In this document: in pieces, positions 15,903 to 24,983 of the stretch | Numbering within the stretch: the stretch's first letter is position 1 | Layout of the letters: every line of letters starts with the position of its first letter | Assembly (NCBI GenBank): GCA_024666565.1 | Contig: CP088295.1 | Span: 1,116,001 to 1,180,000, forward strand | Source: Svornostia abyssi | GTDB taxonomy: Bacteria; Actinomycetota; Thermoleophilia; Solirubrobacterales; Solirubrobacteraceae | Direction of reading: 5' to 3' | DNA: 64,000 nt | Notes under the pieces: generated by a model | Databases searched by the model: none | The model's input: the letters and a program-made list of their open reading frames with translations, nothing else | Told to the model about the DNA's origin: nothing | Made by a program: the position numbers and the translations under genes

Positions 15903-17342
15903 GTGAGCGCACCGGACGAGCGCGACGGGCCTCGGGACGAGTGCGGTGTCTTCGGCATCTATGCGCCGGAGGCCCAGCACGAGGTCGCGAAGCTCGCCTA
16001 CTACGCGCTGTACGCACTGCAGCACCGCGGCCAGGAGTCTGCTGGCATCGCCTCGGCGCACGTCGGCGGCCACATCATGACCCTGCGCGAGCTCGGGCTC
16101 GTCAACCAGGTCTTCGACGAGCAGAAGCTGCGTGCGCTGGACGGCGAGATGGCCGTGGGCCACGTCCGCTACTCCACGACGGGCTCCAACGCGTGGGAGA
16201 ACGCGCAGCCCGTGCACCGCTCGGACCGGCGTGAGCTGGCGCTCGCGCACAACGGCAACCTCATCAACGCGGTCGAGCTGCACACCGAGCTGCGCGAGCA
16301 GGGGCTGTCGTTCCGCTCGACGTCCGACAGCGAGATCATCGCGGCGCTCATCGCCAGCCACCCGGCCGAGACGGTGGAGGACGCCGTCGAGGCGGTCATG
16401 CAGCAGCTCCAGGGCGCGTACTCCACGGTGATCATGACCAAGGATCGCGTGGTGGCGTTCCGCGATCCGGCGGGCCTCCGGCCGCTGTGCATCGGCCGGC
16501 TCGGGGACCGCTACTGCGTCGCCAGCGAGTCGTGCGCCTTCGACATCATCGGGGCGGAGTACCTGCGCGACGTCCAGCCCGGTGAGCTGGTCAGCATCTC
16601 CGACAAGGGCCTGCACGTCCGCCAGGCGGTGGTGAGCGAGCGCGAGGCGTTCTGCGTCTTCGAGCACATCTACTTCGCGCGGCCGGACAGCATCATGGGC
16701 GGCCAGCGCCTGCAGGCCAGCCGCGGGCGCATGGGCGAGATCCTCGCGCGTGAGGCGCCGGCGCCGAACGCCGACCTCGTCATCGCGGTGCCCGACTCGG
16801 GCAACGCGGCGGCGCGCGGCTTCGCGCGCGCCTCGGGCCTGCCGCACGACGACGCGCTCATCAAGAACCGCTACGTCGGGCGCACGTTCATCCAGCCCGG
16901 GCAGGAACTGCGCAAGCACGGCCTGCGGCTGAAGTTCAACCCGCTGCCGGAGATCGTCGAGGGCCGGTCGCTGGTCGTCGTCGACGACTCCATCGTGCGG
17001 GGCAACACCACCCGGCAGATCGTGCAGATGCTCCGCGACGCGGGCGCTCGCGAGGTGCACATGCGGATCAGCGCGCCGCCGCTGCGCCACCCATGCCACT
17101 ACGGCGTGGACATGTCGACGCGCGAGGAGATGATCGCCCACGAGCGGACGGTCGAGCAGGTCTCCGCCGAGCTGGGGTGCGACTCGCTGGCGTACATCTC
17201 GCTCGAAGGCGTGTACGAGGCGATCAAGGGCGAGCGCGCCAAGCACTGCGACGCCTGCTTCACCGGCGAGTACCCGCTCGCGGGCACGGACGGCCACGAG
17301 GGCAAGTACGCCCTTGAGCTTCCGGTCGTCACGCAGGCGTGA
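15903..17342 (+). CDS. purF: Amidophosphoribosyltransferase
   Basis: First committed enzyme of purine synthesis: glutamine plus PRPP gives phosphoribosylamine. 479 aa. A 13-residue propeptide precedes nucleophile Cys14 in DECGVFGIYAP, as in the Bacillus-type enzyme. Glutaminase-site motifs: LQHRGQESAGI and GHVRYSTTGSN. The PRPP loop is SLVVVDDSIVRGNTTR. C-terminal CDACFTGEYP gives two of the likely [4Fe-4S] ligands. Start GTG 15903 is favoured by the TACCAT box and by propeptide length. The stop overlaps the next gene in GTGA. Confidence 0.97.
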   Translation: MSAPDERDGPRDECGVFGIYAPEAQHEVAKLAYYALYALQHRGQESAGIASAHVGGHIMTLRELGLVNQVFDEQKLRALDGEMAVGHVRYSTTGSNAWENAQPVHRSDRRELALAHNGNLINAVELHTELREQGLSFRSTSDSEIIAALIASHPAETVEDAVEAVMQQLQGAYSTVIMTKDRVVAFRDPAGLRPLCIGRLGDRYCVASESCAFDIIGAEYLRDVQPGELVSISDKGLHVRQAVVSEREAFCVFEHIYFARPDSIMGGQRLQASRGRMGEILAREAPAPNADLVIAVPDSGNAAARGFARASGLPHDDALIKNRYVGRTFIQPGQELRKHGLRLKFNPLPEIVEGRSLVVVDDSIVRGNTTRQIVQMLRDAGAREVHMRISAPPLRHPCHYGVDMSTREEMIAHERTVEQVSAELGCDSLAYISLEGVYEAIKGERAKHCDACFTGEYPLAGTDGHEGKYALELPVVTQA

Positions 17343-18109
17343 CGGCGTTCTCCGACGCAGAGCTCGAAGCGCGGCGCCGGGCGGGCGCCCCGTCGTTCTG
17401 GATCAGGCTGACGGAGCGCGCGGCGGGCGCGTGGGTGGAGGAACGCGCGGGTGGCGTCGTCGCGGCGGTGCTCCCGGGCAGCCCGAACCGGTCGGTGATG
17501 AACTCCACGTTCTACGAGGACGGCGCCGCGATGCTGGCCGCGCGCGACGAACTCGAGCGCGTCTACCGCGAGGCGGGGGTCGCCGCGTGGACGGTGTGGG
17601 TGCTGGACGGCGACGAGGGCACCGCGGCCGCGCTCGCCGCCGCCGGCCACGTCCTCGATGCGAATCCGGCGGCGATGGGCGGGGTGCTCGCCGAGATGGA
17701 CCTCGAGCCGCGCGGTGGGGTCGAGGTGGTCCGCAGCGACGACTGGGCGGCGATTGCCCGGCTCAACGCCGCCGCGTACAGCACGCCGGAGGAGGACTGG
17801 GTCGCGGCGCTGGGCGATCAGACCGACGCGCTGGGGGCGCTGTACGTCGTCGGCGCGACGTCGGACCCCGAGTGCTGCGCGTTCATCAGCACCCACGGCG
17901 GCAACGCGGAGGTCTGCTTCGTCGCCACGCGCGCGCAGGCGCGCGGACGGGGCTACGCGTCGGAGCTCCTGCGGCACGCACTGCGGGTCGCCATGGCCGA
18001 GGGGTGCGAGACCACGACGCTGGAGGCGACGAAGCTCGGCCAGCCGGTCTACGAGCGCATGGGGTTCCGGGTGCTCGGCGAGCTGCAGATGTGGGAGCAG
18101 CGATTCTGA
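17339..18109 (+). CDS. GNAT-family N-acetyltransferase
   Basis: 256-aa protein. The C-terminal half (about 135-250) is a GNAT domain: acetyl-CoA-binding motif VATRAQARGRGYASELLRHAL (R-G-x-G-x-A core) and the closing LGQPVYERMGFRVLGE. The N-terminal 120 residues are a degenerate GNAT-like or substrate domain. It begins in the purF stop codon (GTGA), so it is translated with purF. Substrate unknown. Confidence 0.85.
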   Translation: MTAFSDAELEARRRAGAPSFWIRLTERAAGAWVEERAGGVVAAVLPGSPNRSVMNSTFYEDGAAMLAARDELERVYREAGVAAWTVWVLDGDEGTAAALAAAGHVLDANPAAMGGVLAEMDLEPRGGVEVVRSDDWAAIARLNAAAYSTPEEDWVAALGDQTDALGALYVVGATSDPECCAFISTHGGNAEVCFVATRAQARGRGYASELLRHALRVAMAEGCETTTLEATKLGQPVYERMGFRVLGELQMWEQRF

Positions 18110-18140
18110 GCTGACGCTCAGGGAGCCGAAAGGTCCGCTT

Positions 18141-18160
18141 CAGGATCGGGGCGGATCCTG
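18141..18160. terminator. Hairpin between GNAT and P-loop genes
   Basis: CAGGATC / GATCCTG, a perfect 7-bp stem with a 6-nt GGGGCG loop, 32 bp after the GNAT stop and 8 bp before the next start. No T-run follows. It could be a weak terminator of the purF unit or a regulatory site for the next gene. Confidence 0.35.
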
Positions 18161-18167
18161 CAGGGGT

Positions 18168-18692
18168 ATGGAGCTGACGTTCCCGCAGAACGCCGTGGTC
18201 GTCGTCGCCGGAGTCCCCGGCGCAGGCAAGTCCACGCTGATCCGCCGCGCGGTGGATCGTGACGGCGTGGCCGTGGTCGACACCGACGACGCGCGGGCAC
18301 GCGGCCGCGACGGGCGTGGGCTGTACGTCCGGCACTACCTGCGCATCGCCGGGGCGGTGCTCGGAGGGCGGCCCGCCGTCATCCACACGCGCGGCACGCG
18401 GGCGCCCGCACGGTGGGCCATCCGCGCGATGGCGTTCCTGCGCGCCCGCCCGGCGCATCTGGTCCTCATCGACGCGCCGCGGGAGATCGCCGAGGCCGGG
18501 CAGCGCGACCGGGGCCGCGCCGTCTCCCAGACGACGATGGACGCCGAGTGGCGGCGCTGGCGGCGCCTGCTCACCCACGGCATCGGCGGGGAGCGGTGGC
18601 GGACGGTGGAGATCCTCGATCGCGACGAGGCGGCGACGGTCACCGCGTTCGCGTTCGCCCCGGCGGCGGCCGCTGCGTTCGCTGCTGCCTGA
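18168..18692 (+). CDS. P-loop ATPase/kinase-like protein
   Basis: 174-aa single-domain P-loop protein. Walker A is GVPGAGKST at residues 15-23, and VAVVDTDDARARG follows, resembling the zeta-toxin/polynucleotide-kinase-like AAA_33 group that phosphorylates small molecules or nucleic acid ends. A lid-like R-rich helix (AEWRRWRRLL) is present. No partner gene is fused. Start ATG 18168. Function unknown. Confidence 0.75.
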   Translation: MELTFPQNAVVVVAGVPGAGKSTLIRRAVDRDGVAVVDTDDARARGRDGRGLYVRHYLRIAGAVLGGRPAVIHTRGTRAPARWAIRAMAFLRARPAHLVLIDAPREIAEAGQRDRGRAVSQTTMDAEWRRWRRLLTHGIGGERWRTVEILDRDEAATVTAFAFAPAAAAAFAAA

Positions 18693-18724
18693 CCGTTCGG
18701 CCCCCGGCGACGCGCCCACTCATG

Positions 18725-18749
18725 GTTCGGCCGGCGTCAATCCGGGGAG
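18725..18749 (+). promoter_or_regulatory. Possible stress-sigma promoter of the CsbD gene
   Basis: GTTC, 15 bp, then GGGGAG, loosely like the GTTT-n14-GGGTAT pattern of sigma-B-type factors. csbD is sigma-B controlled in Bacillus. The match is weak. Confidence 0.2.
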
Positions 18750-18790
18750 CCTGATGGTGCAGCACTCCCCACGAACCAAGGAGTTGCACC

Positions 18791-18955
18791 ATGCCGAGCA
18801 CCGATGAGACCAAGGGCCGCGTCAAGGAAGCCGCCGGCGCGCTGACCGGCGATGACGACCTGAAGCGGGAAGGCAAGGTCGACCAGGGCGCCGGGAAGGT
18901 CAAGGAGACGCTGGACAAGGCCACCGACAAGGTCAAGGACGTCCTGCGCAAGTGA
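18791..18955 (+). CDS. CsbD-family stress protein
   Basis: 54-aa, strongly charged, Lys/Asp/Glu-rich protein beginning MPSTDETKGRVKEAAGALTG and ending DKVKDVLRK, the CsbD/YjbJ pattern; the TKGRVKEAAGALTGD block is diagnostic. Such proteins are soluble, largely helical and induced by general stress; their activity is unknown. AAGGAG (18778-18783) lies 7 nt before the ATG, so this gene, unlike many neighbours, has a clear ribosome binding site. Confidence 0.92.
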   Translation: MPSTDETKGRVKEAAGALTGDDDLKREGKVDQGAGKVKETLDKATDKVKDVLRK

Positions 18956-18965
18956 CGCGCGTCGC

Positions 18966-18990
18966 CGCGCCGGCGCTCAGCGTCGGCGCG
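18966..18990. terminator. Bidirectional terminator hairpin
   Basis: CGCGCCGGCGC / GCGTCGGCGCG stem of about 11 bp (one G-T pair) with loop TCA. It separates convergent csbD-like (stop at 18955) and beta-propeller genes. The loop is exactly the complement of the propeller gene's stop codon. Confidence 0.55.
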
Positions 18991-20503
18991 CGCACCCCCG
19001 GTACCTCCGGGCGTCCACCAGAACCGTCCCGTTCGTGAGCACCACCCGGGCGGCGAGCTCGAAGCGGACGCGCGGGAGGCGACGCAGCACGAGCGTGGAG
19101 GAGGTCGGGCGCTCCCACCGCCGCGTGCGCCGGGCCTGCCCGTGCGACACGCGCACCTCGACGCGCCGGATCTCCCGGTTCGGAATCGACCGGAGCGGGA
19201 GGGTCATCGTGCGCGACCGGCAGTCGCGCGTCCGCGGGAGGCCGAGGCCGTCGCCCAGCGTGAACCGCTGGTGCGGCGCGGGCGCGGTGCTGACGAGGCG
19301 CAGGCCGGAACGGGCACGCACCTCGCTGCGGCCGGGCCCGTGGAACGTCGCAAGACGGCCGTCGTCGCTGAGCGACGGGAGGATGCCGTACTCGATCGCG
19401 GTGTAGCCGTCGGGGGTCGCACGCCGGGTCAGCAGGGTCGTCCGGTGCGTCCGCGTGTCGCGGACGTACGTGCTGCCCTGGCTGAGGACCCAGCGGTCGG
19501 CCGGATCCAGTCCGTCGTGGGTGGTGAAGGCCACGAATCGGCCGTCGCCGGAGATCGCCGGGCTGAAGGCGTCGGACACCGCCTGGCCGCCAGGGCCTGT
19601 CGCGCGGCTGACGAGCTGGGTGCGACCACTGGTGAGATCCAGCAGCTCCACGCGGGAGCGGGCGATGTACGCGAGGTGCCGTCCGTCGCGGGAGAGCGCG
19701 ACCTCCTGGAAGTCGAGCCCCTCGCTGCGACGGATGGAGCGGTCGATGCGCCGCGTGACACCCGTCGCGAGGTCGGTGACGAACGCGGCGTCCACCCCGT
19801 CGAGCCCCGCGGAAGTGAGGTTGCGCGCGTCCGAGACGAAGGCGATGGTCCGCCCGTCTCCGGAGATCGACGGGCGTTCGGACGCGCCGTTGCCCGTGGT
19901 CCCCGCGCTGCTGCGGCTGACGAGCCTGGTCGTGCCCGTCTGGCGGTCATGGACGAAGATGTCCGGGCTGTCGTCACGGTCCTCGGGAACCAGGTTCGTG
20001 CTCGATGAGCTGAACGCCACGAAGCGCCCGTCGGCGGAGAGCGACGGATCGCCGGCGTGCCCGTCGCCGGCACCGATGACCGTGGTCGTGCCCGCCGCGA
20101 TGTCGTGAACGAAGACGTCCCGCTGGTCGTCGCGGTCACTGGTGCTCAGGTTGGTGGCGCTGGACGAGAACGCGACGATGCGGCCGTCACCCGAGATCGT
20201 CGGGTCCAGCACGCGGTCGTCGGCGAGCGCCCCGCCGTCGGCGATGCTCTGCCGTCCCGCCTCGTGGGTCGCGCCGGTCCTCCGGTCGACGACGAGGAGC
20301 CTGGTCGGGCCGCGGTCGTCGCCTGGGTCCACGAGGGCGAACCGGCCGTCGCCGGAGATGTCGCGTCGTTCGGCCTGGGCCAGTCCGGGGGCCGCGGCGC
20401 CGATCGTGGCCAGCATGCATAACGCGAGCGCGCAGGCGCGTCGCGGCGCGCGTGGAGGACCGATGGCGCGATCGAAGGCGGGGGCGGTCGGGTGTGCGGT
20501 CAT
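18977..20503 (-). CDS. Secreted TolB/PD40-type beta-propeller protein
   Basis: 508 aa. A signal peptide follows a 25-residue basic leader (CALALCMLATIGAAAPGLAQA). About seven repeated blades carry the PD40-like motif: ISGDGRIVAFSSSATNL, LSADGRFVAFSSSSTNL, ISGDGRTIAFVSDARNL and ISGDGRFVAFTTHDGLD. A basic C-terminal domain ends in RRYRGCARRR. The fold matches the TolB propeller, but no Pal/Tol genes are near. The start is uncertain: ATG 20503 is used, and ATG 20566 would add 21 residues. It is divergent from recQ. Confidence 0.78.
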   Translation of the reverse strand: MTAHPTAPAFDRAIGPPRAPRRACALALCMLATIGAAAPGLAQAERRDISGDGRFALVDPGDDRGPTRLLVVDRRTGATHEAGRQSIADGGALADDRVLDPTISGDGRIVAFSSSATNLSTSDRDDQRDVFVHDIAAGTTTVIGAGDGHAGDPSLSADGRFVAFSSSSTNLVPEDRDDSPDIFVHDRQTGTTRLVSRSSAGTTGNGASERPSISGDGRTIAFVSDARNLTSAGLDGVDAAFVTDLATGVTRRIDRSIRRSEGLDFQEVALSRDGRHLAYIARSRVELLDLTSGRTQLVSRATGPGGQAVSDAFSPAISGDGRFVAFTTHDGLDPADRWVLSQGSTYVRDTRTHRTTLLTRRATPDGYTAIEYGILPSLSDDGRLATFHGPGRSEVRARSGLRLVSTAPAPHQRFTLGDGLGLPRTRDCRSRTMTLPLRSIPNREIRRVEVRVSHGQARRTRRWERPTSSTLVLRRLPRVRFELAARVVLTNGTVLVDARRYRGCARRR

Positions 20504-20660
20504 GGCGCGACGGTCGCATCGGTCCTGGGGCCGTTGTGTCGTGTTCGTGACACAACGGGGCTTCATGCCCGTGAATGCCGTTCAGCGCAGACGTGCGCCA
20601 GCGGCGCGCAGGAGGTGCAGCGACTTTGTGACGGGGCCCGGCGCGCGCCGGGCTCCGCGC

Positions 20661-20666
20661 TAGCGT
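20661..20666 (+). promoter_or_regulatory. -10 box of recQ-purN
   Basis: TAGCGT ends 10 nt before ATG 20677. Confidence 0.4.
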
Positions 20667-20676
20667 TCGGCGCCTG

Positions 20677-22476
20677 ATGGATCCCCGTGCCGCCCTGCGC
20701 GAGCATTTCGGCTTCGACGACTTCCGCCCCGGCCAGGAGGAGGCGGTCACCGCTGCCCTGGCCGGTCGCGACGTTCTCGTCGTCATGCCGACGGGCGCCG
20801 GCAAGTCGCTCTGCTACCAGCTGCCCGCGCTGTGCCGGGACGACCTCACGCTCGTCGTCTCCCCGCTCGTCGCGCTCATGCAGGATCAGGTCGAGGCGCT
20901 GGAGCGCATCGCGCCGGGGAAGGTCGGGCTCGTCAACGCGCAGGCAGACGCCGCGACCAACCGCGCCACGCTCGAGGCCGCCGTGCGGGGTGACCTCCGC
21001 GCCCTGTACGTGGCCCCGGAGCGGTTCTCGTCCCGCGCATTCCTCGATGCGATGAAGGAGACGAAGGTCGGCCTGTTCGTCGTCGACGAGGCGCACTGCG
21101 TCTCGCAGTGGGGCCATGACTTCCGGCCGGACTACTTCCGCCTGGCCGACGCCGCGCGGTGGCTCGGCGCCGACGCGATCGTCGCGTCCACCGCGACCGC
21201 CACACCCGAGGTGGCGAAGGACATCCAGGAACGGCTGGGTCTCCAGGACCCTGCGCTCGTCTCGACGGGGTTCGACCGGCCGAACCTGTCGTTCGGCATC
21301 GCGCGCTGCGGGACGACGAAGGACAAGGAGCGCCGGATCCTCGCCGCGCTGTCCGAGGACGGCGCCACGCCGGCCATCGTCTACGCGGGCACACGCAAGA
21401 ACACCGATCAGCTGGCGGCGTCGCTCGACGCGGCGCTCGGCGTGCGGGTCGAGCCGTACCACGCGGGGCTGGACCGCGACACCCGTGCCGAGGTCCAGCG
21501 GCGGTTCATGAGCGGCGAGACCGACGTGGTCGTCGCGACGAACGCGTTCGGCATGGGTGTCGACAAGGCCGACGTGCGGACGGTCTGCCACGCGTCGGTC
21601 CCCGCGTCGGTGGAGGCGTGGTACCAGGAGGCCGGTCGCGCCGGCCGGGACGGTGCCCCGGGCAAGGCGCTGTTGTTCGCCGAGGCGAAGGACAAGAGCC
21701 TGCACGTGTTCTTCATCCAGCGCGCGGAGGTCGACGACGCGGCGATCGACAAGGTCGCGCACCGGCTCTTCGCGCGCGTGGAGGGCAACCGCTACGACCT
21801 CGGCGTCGACGAGCTCTCCTATCTGGTGACCGAGGACGGCGACGGGTCGGATCGCGTCCGGGCCGTCGTCGGCCACCTCGCGCGCGCGGGTGTGCTGCGG
21901 CCAGCACCGTCCACGCCGGACCGGCTGCGCGGCCGGCTCGAAGCGCCGTACGACGGGCGGGCGCGCGCGGTGTGCCGCCGCCACGCGGGCGAGGCGCAGC
22001 GGGCGCGCTGGGCGCAGTACCGCGCCGTGTGGGCGCTCGTGGAGGATCAGGCGTGCCGCCGGGCCGCGCTGCTCAAGCACTTCGGCGACCCGGCCGCGCC
22101 CGCGCCGAACCCGGGTGTTCCGTGCTGTGACGTCTGCGACCCGTCGTGGCTGCCGATGCCGGCCGGAGGCTCGAGCAACAGCGCCGGCGCGGCGCGTGGC
22201 AGCGGGGTCCCGGGGGACCTCGACGACGCGATCATCAGCCTGGTCCGCCGCGCCGATCCGGCTGTCGGCCGGACGCGCGCCGTGGAGATCCTGCGCGGCG
22301 GGCGTTCGAAGGTCGTGCAGAAGTACAGCTACGACGGCCTGCCCGAGTACGGCACGTACGACTTCCTGCGCAACGAGGAGGTCCTCGCGCGCGTGGACGC
22401 GTTGCTGGAGGGCGGCACGCTGCGCTCGACGGGCGGCGCGTACCCCAAACTGCAGGCCGCGCAGGCGCAGTTGTGA
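20677..22476 (+). CDS. recQ: ATP-dependent DNA helicase RecQ
   Basis: Superfamily 2 3'-5' helicase in recombination and repair, 599 aa. Helicase motifs: FRPGQEEAV (motif 0), MPTGAGKSLCYQLPA (Walker A), VVDEAHCVSQWGHDFRPDY (DEAH box plus the RecQ aromatic loop), ASTATATP (motif III) and YQEAGRAGRDG (motif VI). A zinc-binding region ends with CCDVCD. The C-terminus is a short winged-helix-like region ending around YPKLQAA; no HRDC domain is evident. It overlaps purN in GTGA. Confidence 0.95.
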   Translation: MDPRAALREHFGFDDFRPGQEEAVTAALAGRDVLVVMPTGAGKSLCYQLPALCRDDLTLVVSPLVALMQDQVEALERIAPGKVGLVNAQADAATNRATLEAAVRGDLRALYVAPERFSSRAFLDAMKETKVGLFVVDEAHCVSQWGHDFRPDYFRLADAARWLGADAIVASTATATPEVAKDIQERLGLQDPALVSTGFDRPNLSFGIARCGTTKDKERRILAALSEDGATPAIVYAGTRKNTDQLAASLDAALGVRVEPYHAGLDRDTRAEVQRRFMSGETDVVVATNAFGMGVDKADVRTVCHASVPASVEAWYQEAGRAGRDGAPGKALLFAEAKDKSLHVFFIQRAEVDDAAIDKVAHRLFARVEGNRYDLGVDELSYLVTEDGDGSDRVRAVVGHLARAGVLRPAPSTPDRLRGRLEAPYDGRARAVCRRHAGEAQRARWAQYRAVWALVEDQACRRAALLKHFGDPAAPAPNPGVPCCDVCDPSWLPMPAGGSSNSAGAARGSGVPGDLDDAIISLVRRADPAVGRTRAVEILRGGRSKVVQKYSYDGLPEYGTYDFLRNEEVLARVDALLEGGTLRSTGGAYPKLQAAQAQL

Positions 22477-23099
22477 CGGACCTCCCGCGCATCGCGGTCC
22501 TCGCCTCCGGGAGTGGCACGAACCTCCAGGCGCTCATCGACACCCTGCACGGCCGCGAGGTCGAGATCGTCGGCGTCGGCAGCGACAAGCCCGGCTGCCG
22601 CGCCCTCGGCCGCGCCGAGGAGGCGTCGATCCCCACCGCGACGTTCCCCATCGACGGCTTCCCCGACCGCCCGGCGCGCGACGCCGCGATGGCCGCCTGG
22701 GCGCAGGAGGTCGGCGCTCAGGTCGTGGTGCTGGCGGGCTACATGGCGCTGCTCACGCCCGACTTCCTCGACCCGTTCCGCGACCGCGTCGTGAACGTGC
22801 ACCCGTCGCTGCTGCCCGCGTTCACCGGCCTGCGCGCGATCGAGCAGGCGCTGGACTACGGCGTGAAGGTCTTCGGGGTGACGGTGCACCTCGTCGATGA
22901 CGGGGTCGACACCGGGCCGATCCTGCTCCAGGGCTCCGTCGAGCTCCCGGACGCGACGGATCCGGACGCCGTCCACGCCGCGCTGCAGCCGATCGAGCAC
23001 CGGCTGCTGCCCGAGGCCGTGCGCCTGCTCGTTGCGGGCGCCTTCGAGCCCGACCCGGCGAACCCGCGTCGGATGCGCCGCGTCCTCAGCGCCGGGTGA
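22473..23099 (+). CDS. purN: Phosphoribosylglycinamide formyltransferase
   Basis: GAR transformylase: transfers formyl from 10-formyl-tetrahydrofolate to GAR. 208 aa with the family landmarks IAVLASGSGTNLQALID, VVVLAGYMALLTPDFL, catalytic Asn-His in VNVHPSLLPAF, and catalytic Asp in VHLVDDGVDTGPIL. It starts in the recQ stop codon, so a repair helicase and a purine enzyme share a transcript. The 3' end overlaps the convergent RCC1-type gene by 14 bp. Confidence 0.97.
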   Translation: MTDLPRIAVLASGSGTNLQALIDTLHGREVEIVGVGSDKPGCRALGRAEEASIPTATFPIDGFPDRPARDAAMAAWAQEVGAQVVVLAGYMALLTPDFLDPFRDRVVNVHPSLLPAFTGLRAIEQALDYGVKVFGVTVHLVDDGVDTGPILLQGSVELPDATDPDAVHAALQPIEHRLLPEAVRLLVAGAFEPDPANPRRMRRVLSAG

Positions 23100-24865
23100 C
23101 GCTCAGCCGCTTCGTCTTGAGCTTCGGGCTCGAGACCGTTGCGGTGATCTTCGTCCCGGCGGGCGGCGCCTTTGCGAGCTTCGCCTTCCCGGTCGCGAGA
23201 CAGCCGGTCGCGGCACGCCTGACCTTCAGGGTCGCCGCCGCACGGCCGACGCGCTTGCCCTTCCGCGTGGCGGTGATGCGGGCCTGTGCGACCTTCGGGC
23301 AGCCCTTCGTGTTCGGCCTAGCACGCAGCGTCACGGCAAACGTCAGCGTCTTGCCCGAGAGCGTGAGCTCCGGGGTCGGCGTGGGCGTCGCCGGTGCCGG
23401 CGTGCTCGGGGCAGGGGTCTGCGGCGTCGACGAGCTCGGCGGCGGATCGCTGGTGGTCGCCGCGGGGCAGCCCGAGGCGGTGCCGCCACCGCTCACGGCC
23501 GGGCACTGGTCGGTCTCGTCGGGCACGCCGTCGCCGTCGCCGTCCGGGCCGCTGAGCTTGATCGCGGCGACGCCGGGCGGGGACTCACCAGGGTCGTCGC
23601 CCCAGTGCGCCGTGTTGCCCTGGCCGAGCTGCCCGCTCGTGTTGCTGCCCCAGCAGCGGACGGACGCGTCGCCGTAGCGCAGGCACACCGACGACCCGAA
23701 GGCGCTCGCCGCGACGGCGGTGCGGCCGGCGCCGAGGTCGACCGCGACCGTCGTCTCGCCCGCCCCGTCGCCGATGGTGTCGACGTTGCCCTGCCCGAGC
23801 TGGCCGCGGGTGTTCTGGCCCCAGCAGCGCAGCGTCCCGTTGTCCAGGACGGCGCACGCGTGGTTCGCGGCCGCGGTGATCGCGGTCGCGGTGCGGCCGG
23901 CGCCGAGGTTGACGGCGACGGTCGTCTCGCCGCCGTCGTTGCCGATGCTGTCCGTGTTCCCCCTGTGCCATCTGCCCGAGGTTGCTGCGGCCGGCGCAGC
24001 GCACCGTCCCGGTGTCGAGGACCACGCACATGTAGTTGAAGCCGACGCTGACGGCCGTCGCGGTGCGTCCGACGCCGAGGTCGACGGCGACCGTCGTCTC
24101 GCCGCCGTCATCACCGATCGTCGTCGTGTTGCCCTGGCCGAGCTGCCCGTACGTGCCGTTGCCCCAGCAGCGCAGCGTGCCGTTGTCGAGGATCGCGCAG
24201 GTGTTGACGCCGCCGGCGGCAACCGCGGTGGCGGTGCGTCCGACGCCGAGGTCGACGGCGACGGTCGTCTCGCCCGGGCCGTCACCGACGTGGTCGGTGT
24301 TGCCCTGGCCGAGGTTGCCCGCGCTGTTCCAGCCCCAGCAGCGCAGCGCCCCGTTGTCCAGGATCGCGCAGGTGTGGCTGTTGCCTGCGCTGATCGCCGT
24401 CGCGGTGCGCCCGAGGCCGAGGTTGACGGCGACGGTGGTCTCGCCGGGGTTGTCGCCGATCGTGGCGGTGTCCCCCTGGCCGAGCTGCCCTTCGTCGCTG
24501 TTGCCCCAGCAGCGGACCGCGCCGGTGTCGAGGATCGCGCACGCATGGAAGTCGCCGACGGCGACCGCGGTCGCGGTGCGCCCCGCGCCGAGGTTGACAC
24601 CGACCGTGGATTCGCCGGCGGTGTCCCCGATGTTGGCGGTGTTGCCCTGCGCGAGCTGGCCGTAGCCGTTGGCCCCCCAGCAGCGCAGTGCGCCGGTGTC
24701 GAGGATGGCGCAGGTCGTGCCGTTGCTGCCGTCGATCTTCCCAGCGCTCTGGCGCGCCGTCGGGGTGGTCCCGGAGGCCTGCTCGGCCTGTGCCGGAGCG
24801 CTCGCGAGCAGGGCGAGTGACCACGTGCAGAGGGTGACGACGGACCAGACGCGCATCCGGGACAT
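23086..24865 (-). CDS. Secreted RCC1-repeat protein, frameshifted
   Basis: Signal peptide (WSLALLASAPAQA), seven RCC1-like repeats of about 55 aa (TCAILDNGALRCWG...GQLGQGNT...GETTVAVDLGVGRTATA), a calcium-binding-like DGDGDGVPDETDQCP segment, a Pro/Thr-rich linker and a basic C-terminal beta domain. The frame breaks in repeat five: C5 at 23959-23963 (plus strand) should be C4 to keep repeat register. With one base removed it reads through at about 592 aa. Start is ATG 24865 (MSRMRVW) or 24856. It is convergent with purN and divergent from purH. Confidence 0.75.
23600..24720 (-). repeat. Seven tandem RCC1-type repeats, about 165 bp each
   Basis: In-gene repeat array of the second RCC1 protein. 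Unit length and sequence differ from those of the 21-copy array at 10-12.5 kb, so the two genes are not recent copies of each other. Confidence 0.75.
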
Positions 24866-24967
24866 GCCTGGGGCAATCGGCTCGCGCAGACGGATTCTTA
24901 AGCCGCTCTGGACAGTGCGACGAGCGCAGGTTTGCGGGGAGGGGCGCCGCACCGTCCACCACGTCGA

Positions 24968-24973
24968 TATCCT
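24968..24973 (+). promoter_or_regulatory. -10 box of purH
   Basis: TATCCT ends 10 nt before ATG 24984. Confidence 0.4.
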
Positions 24974-24983
24974 CGCGCGACCG

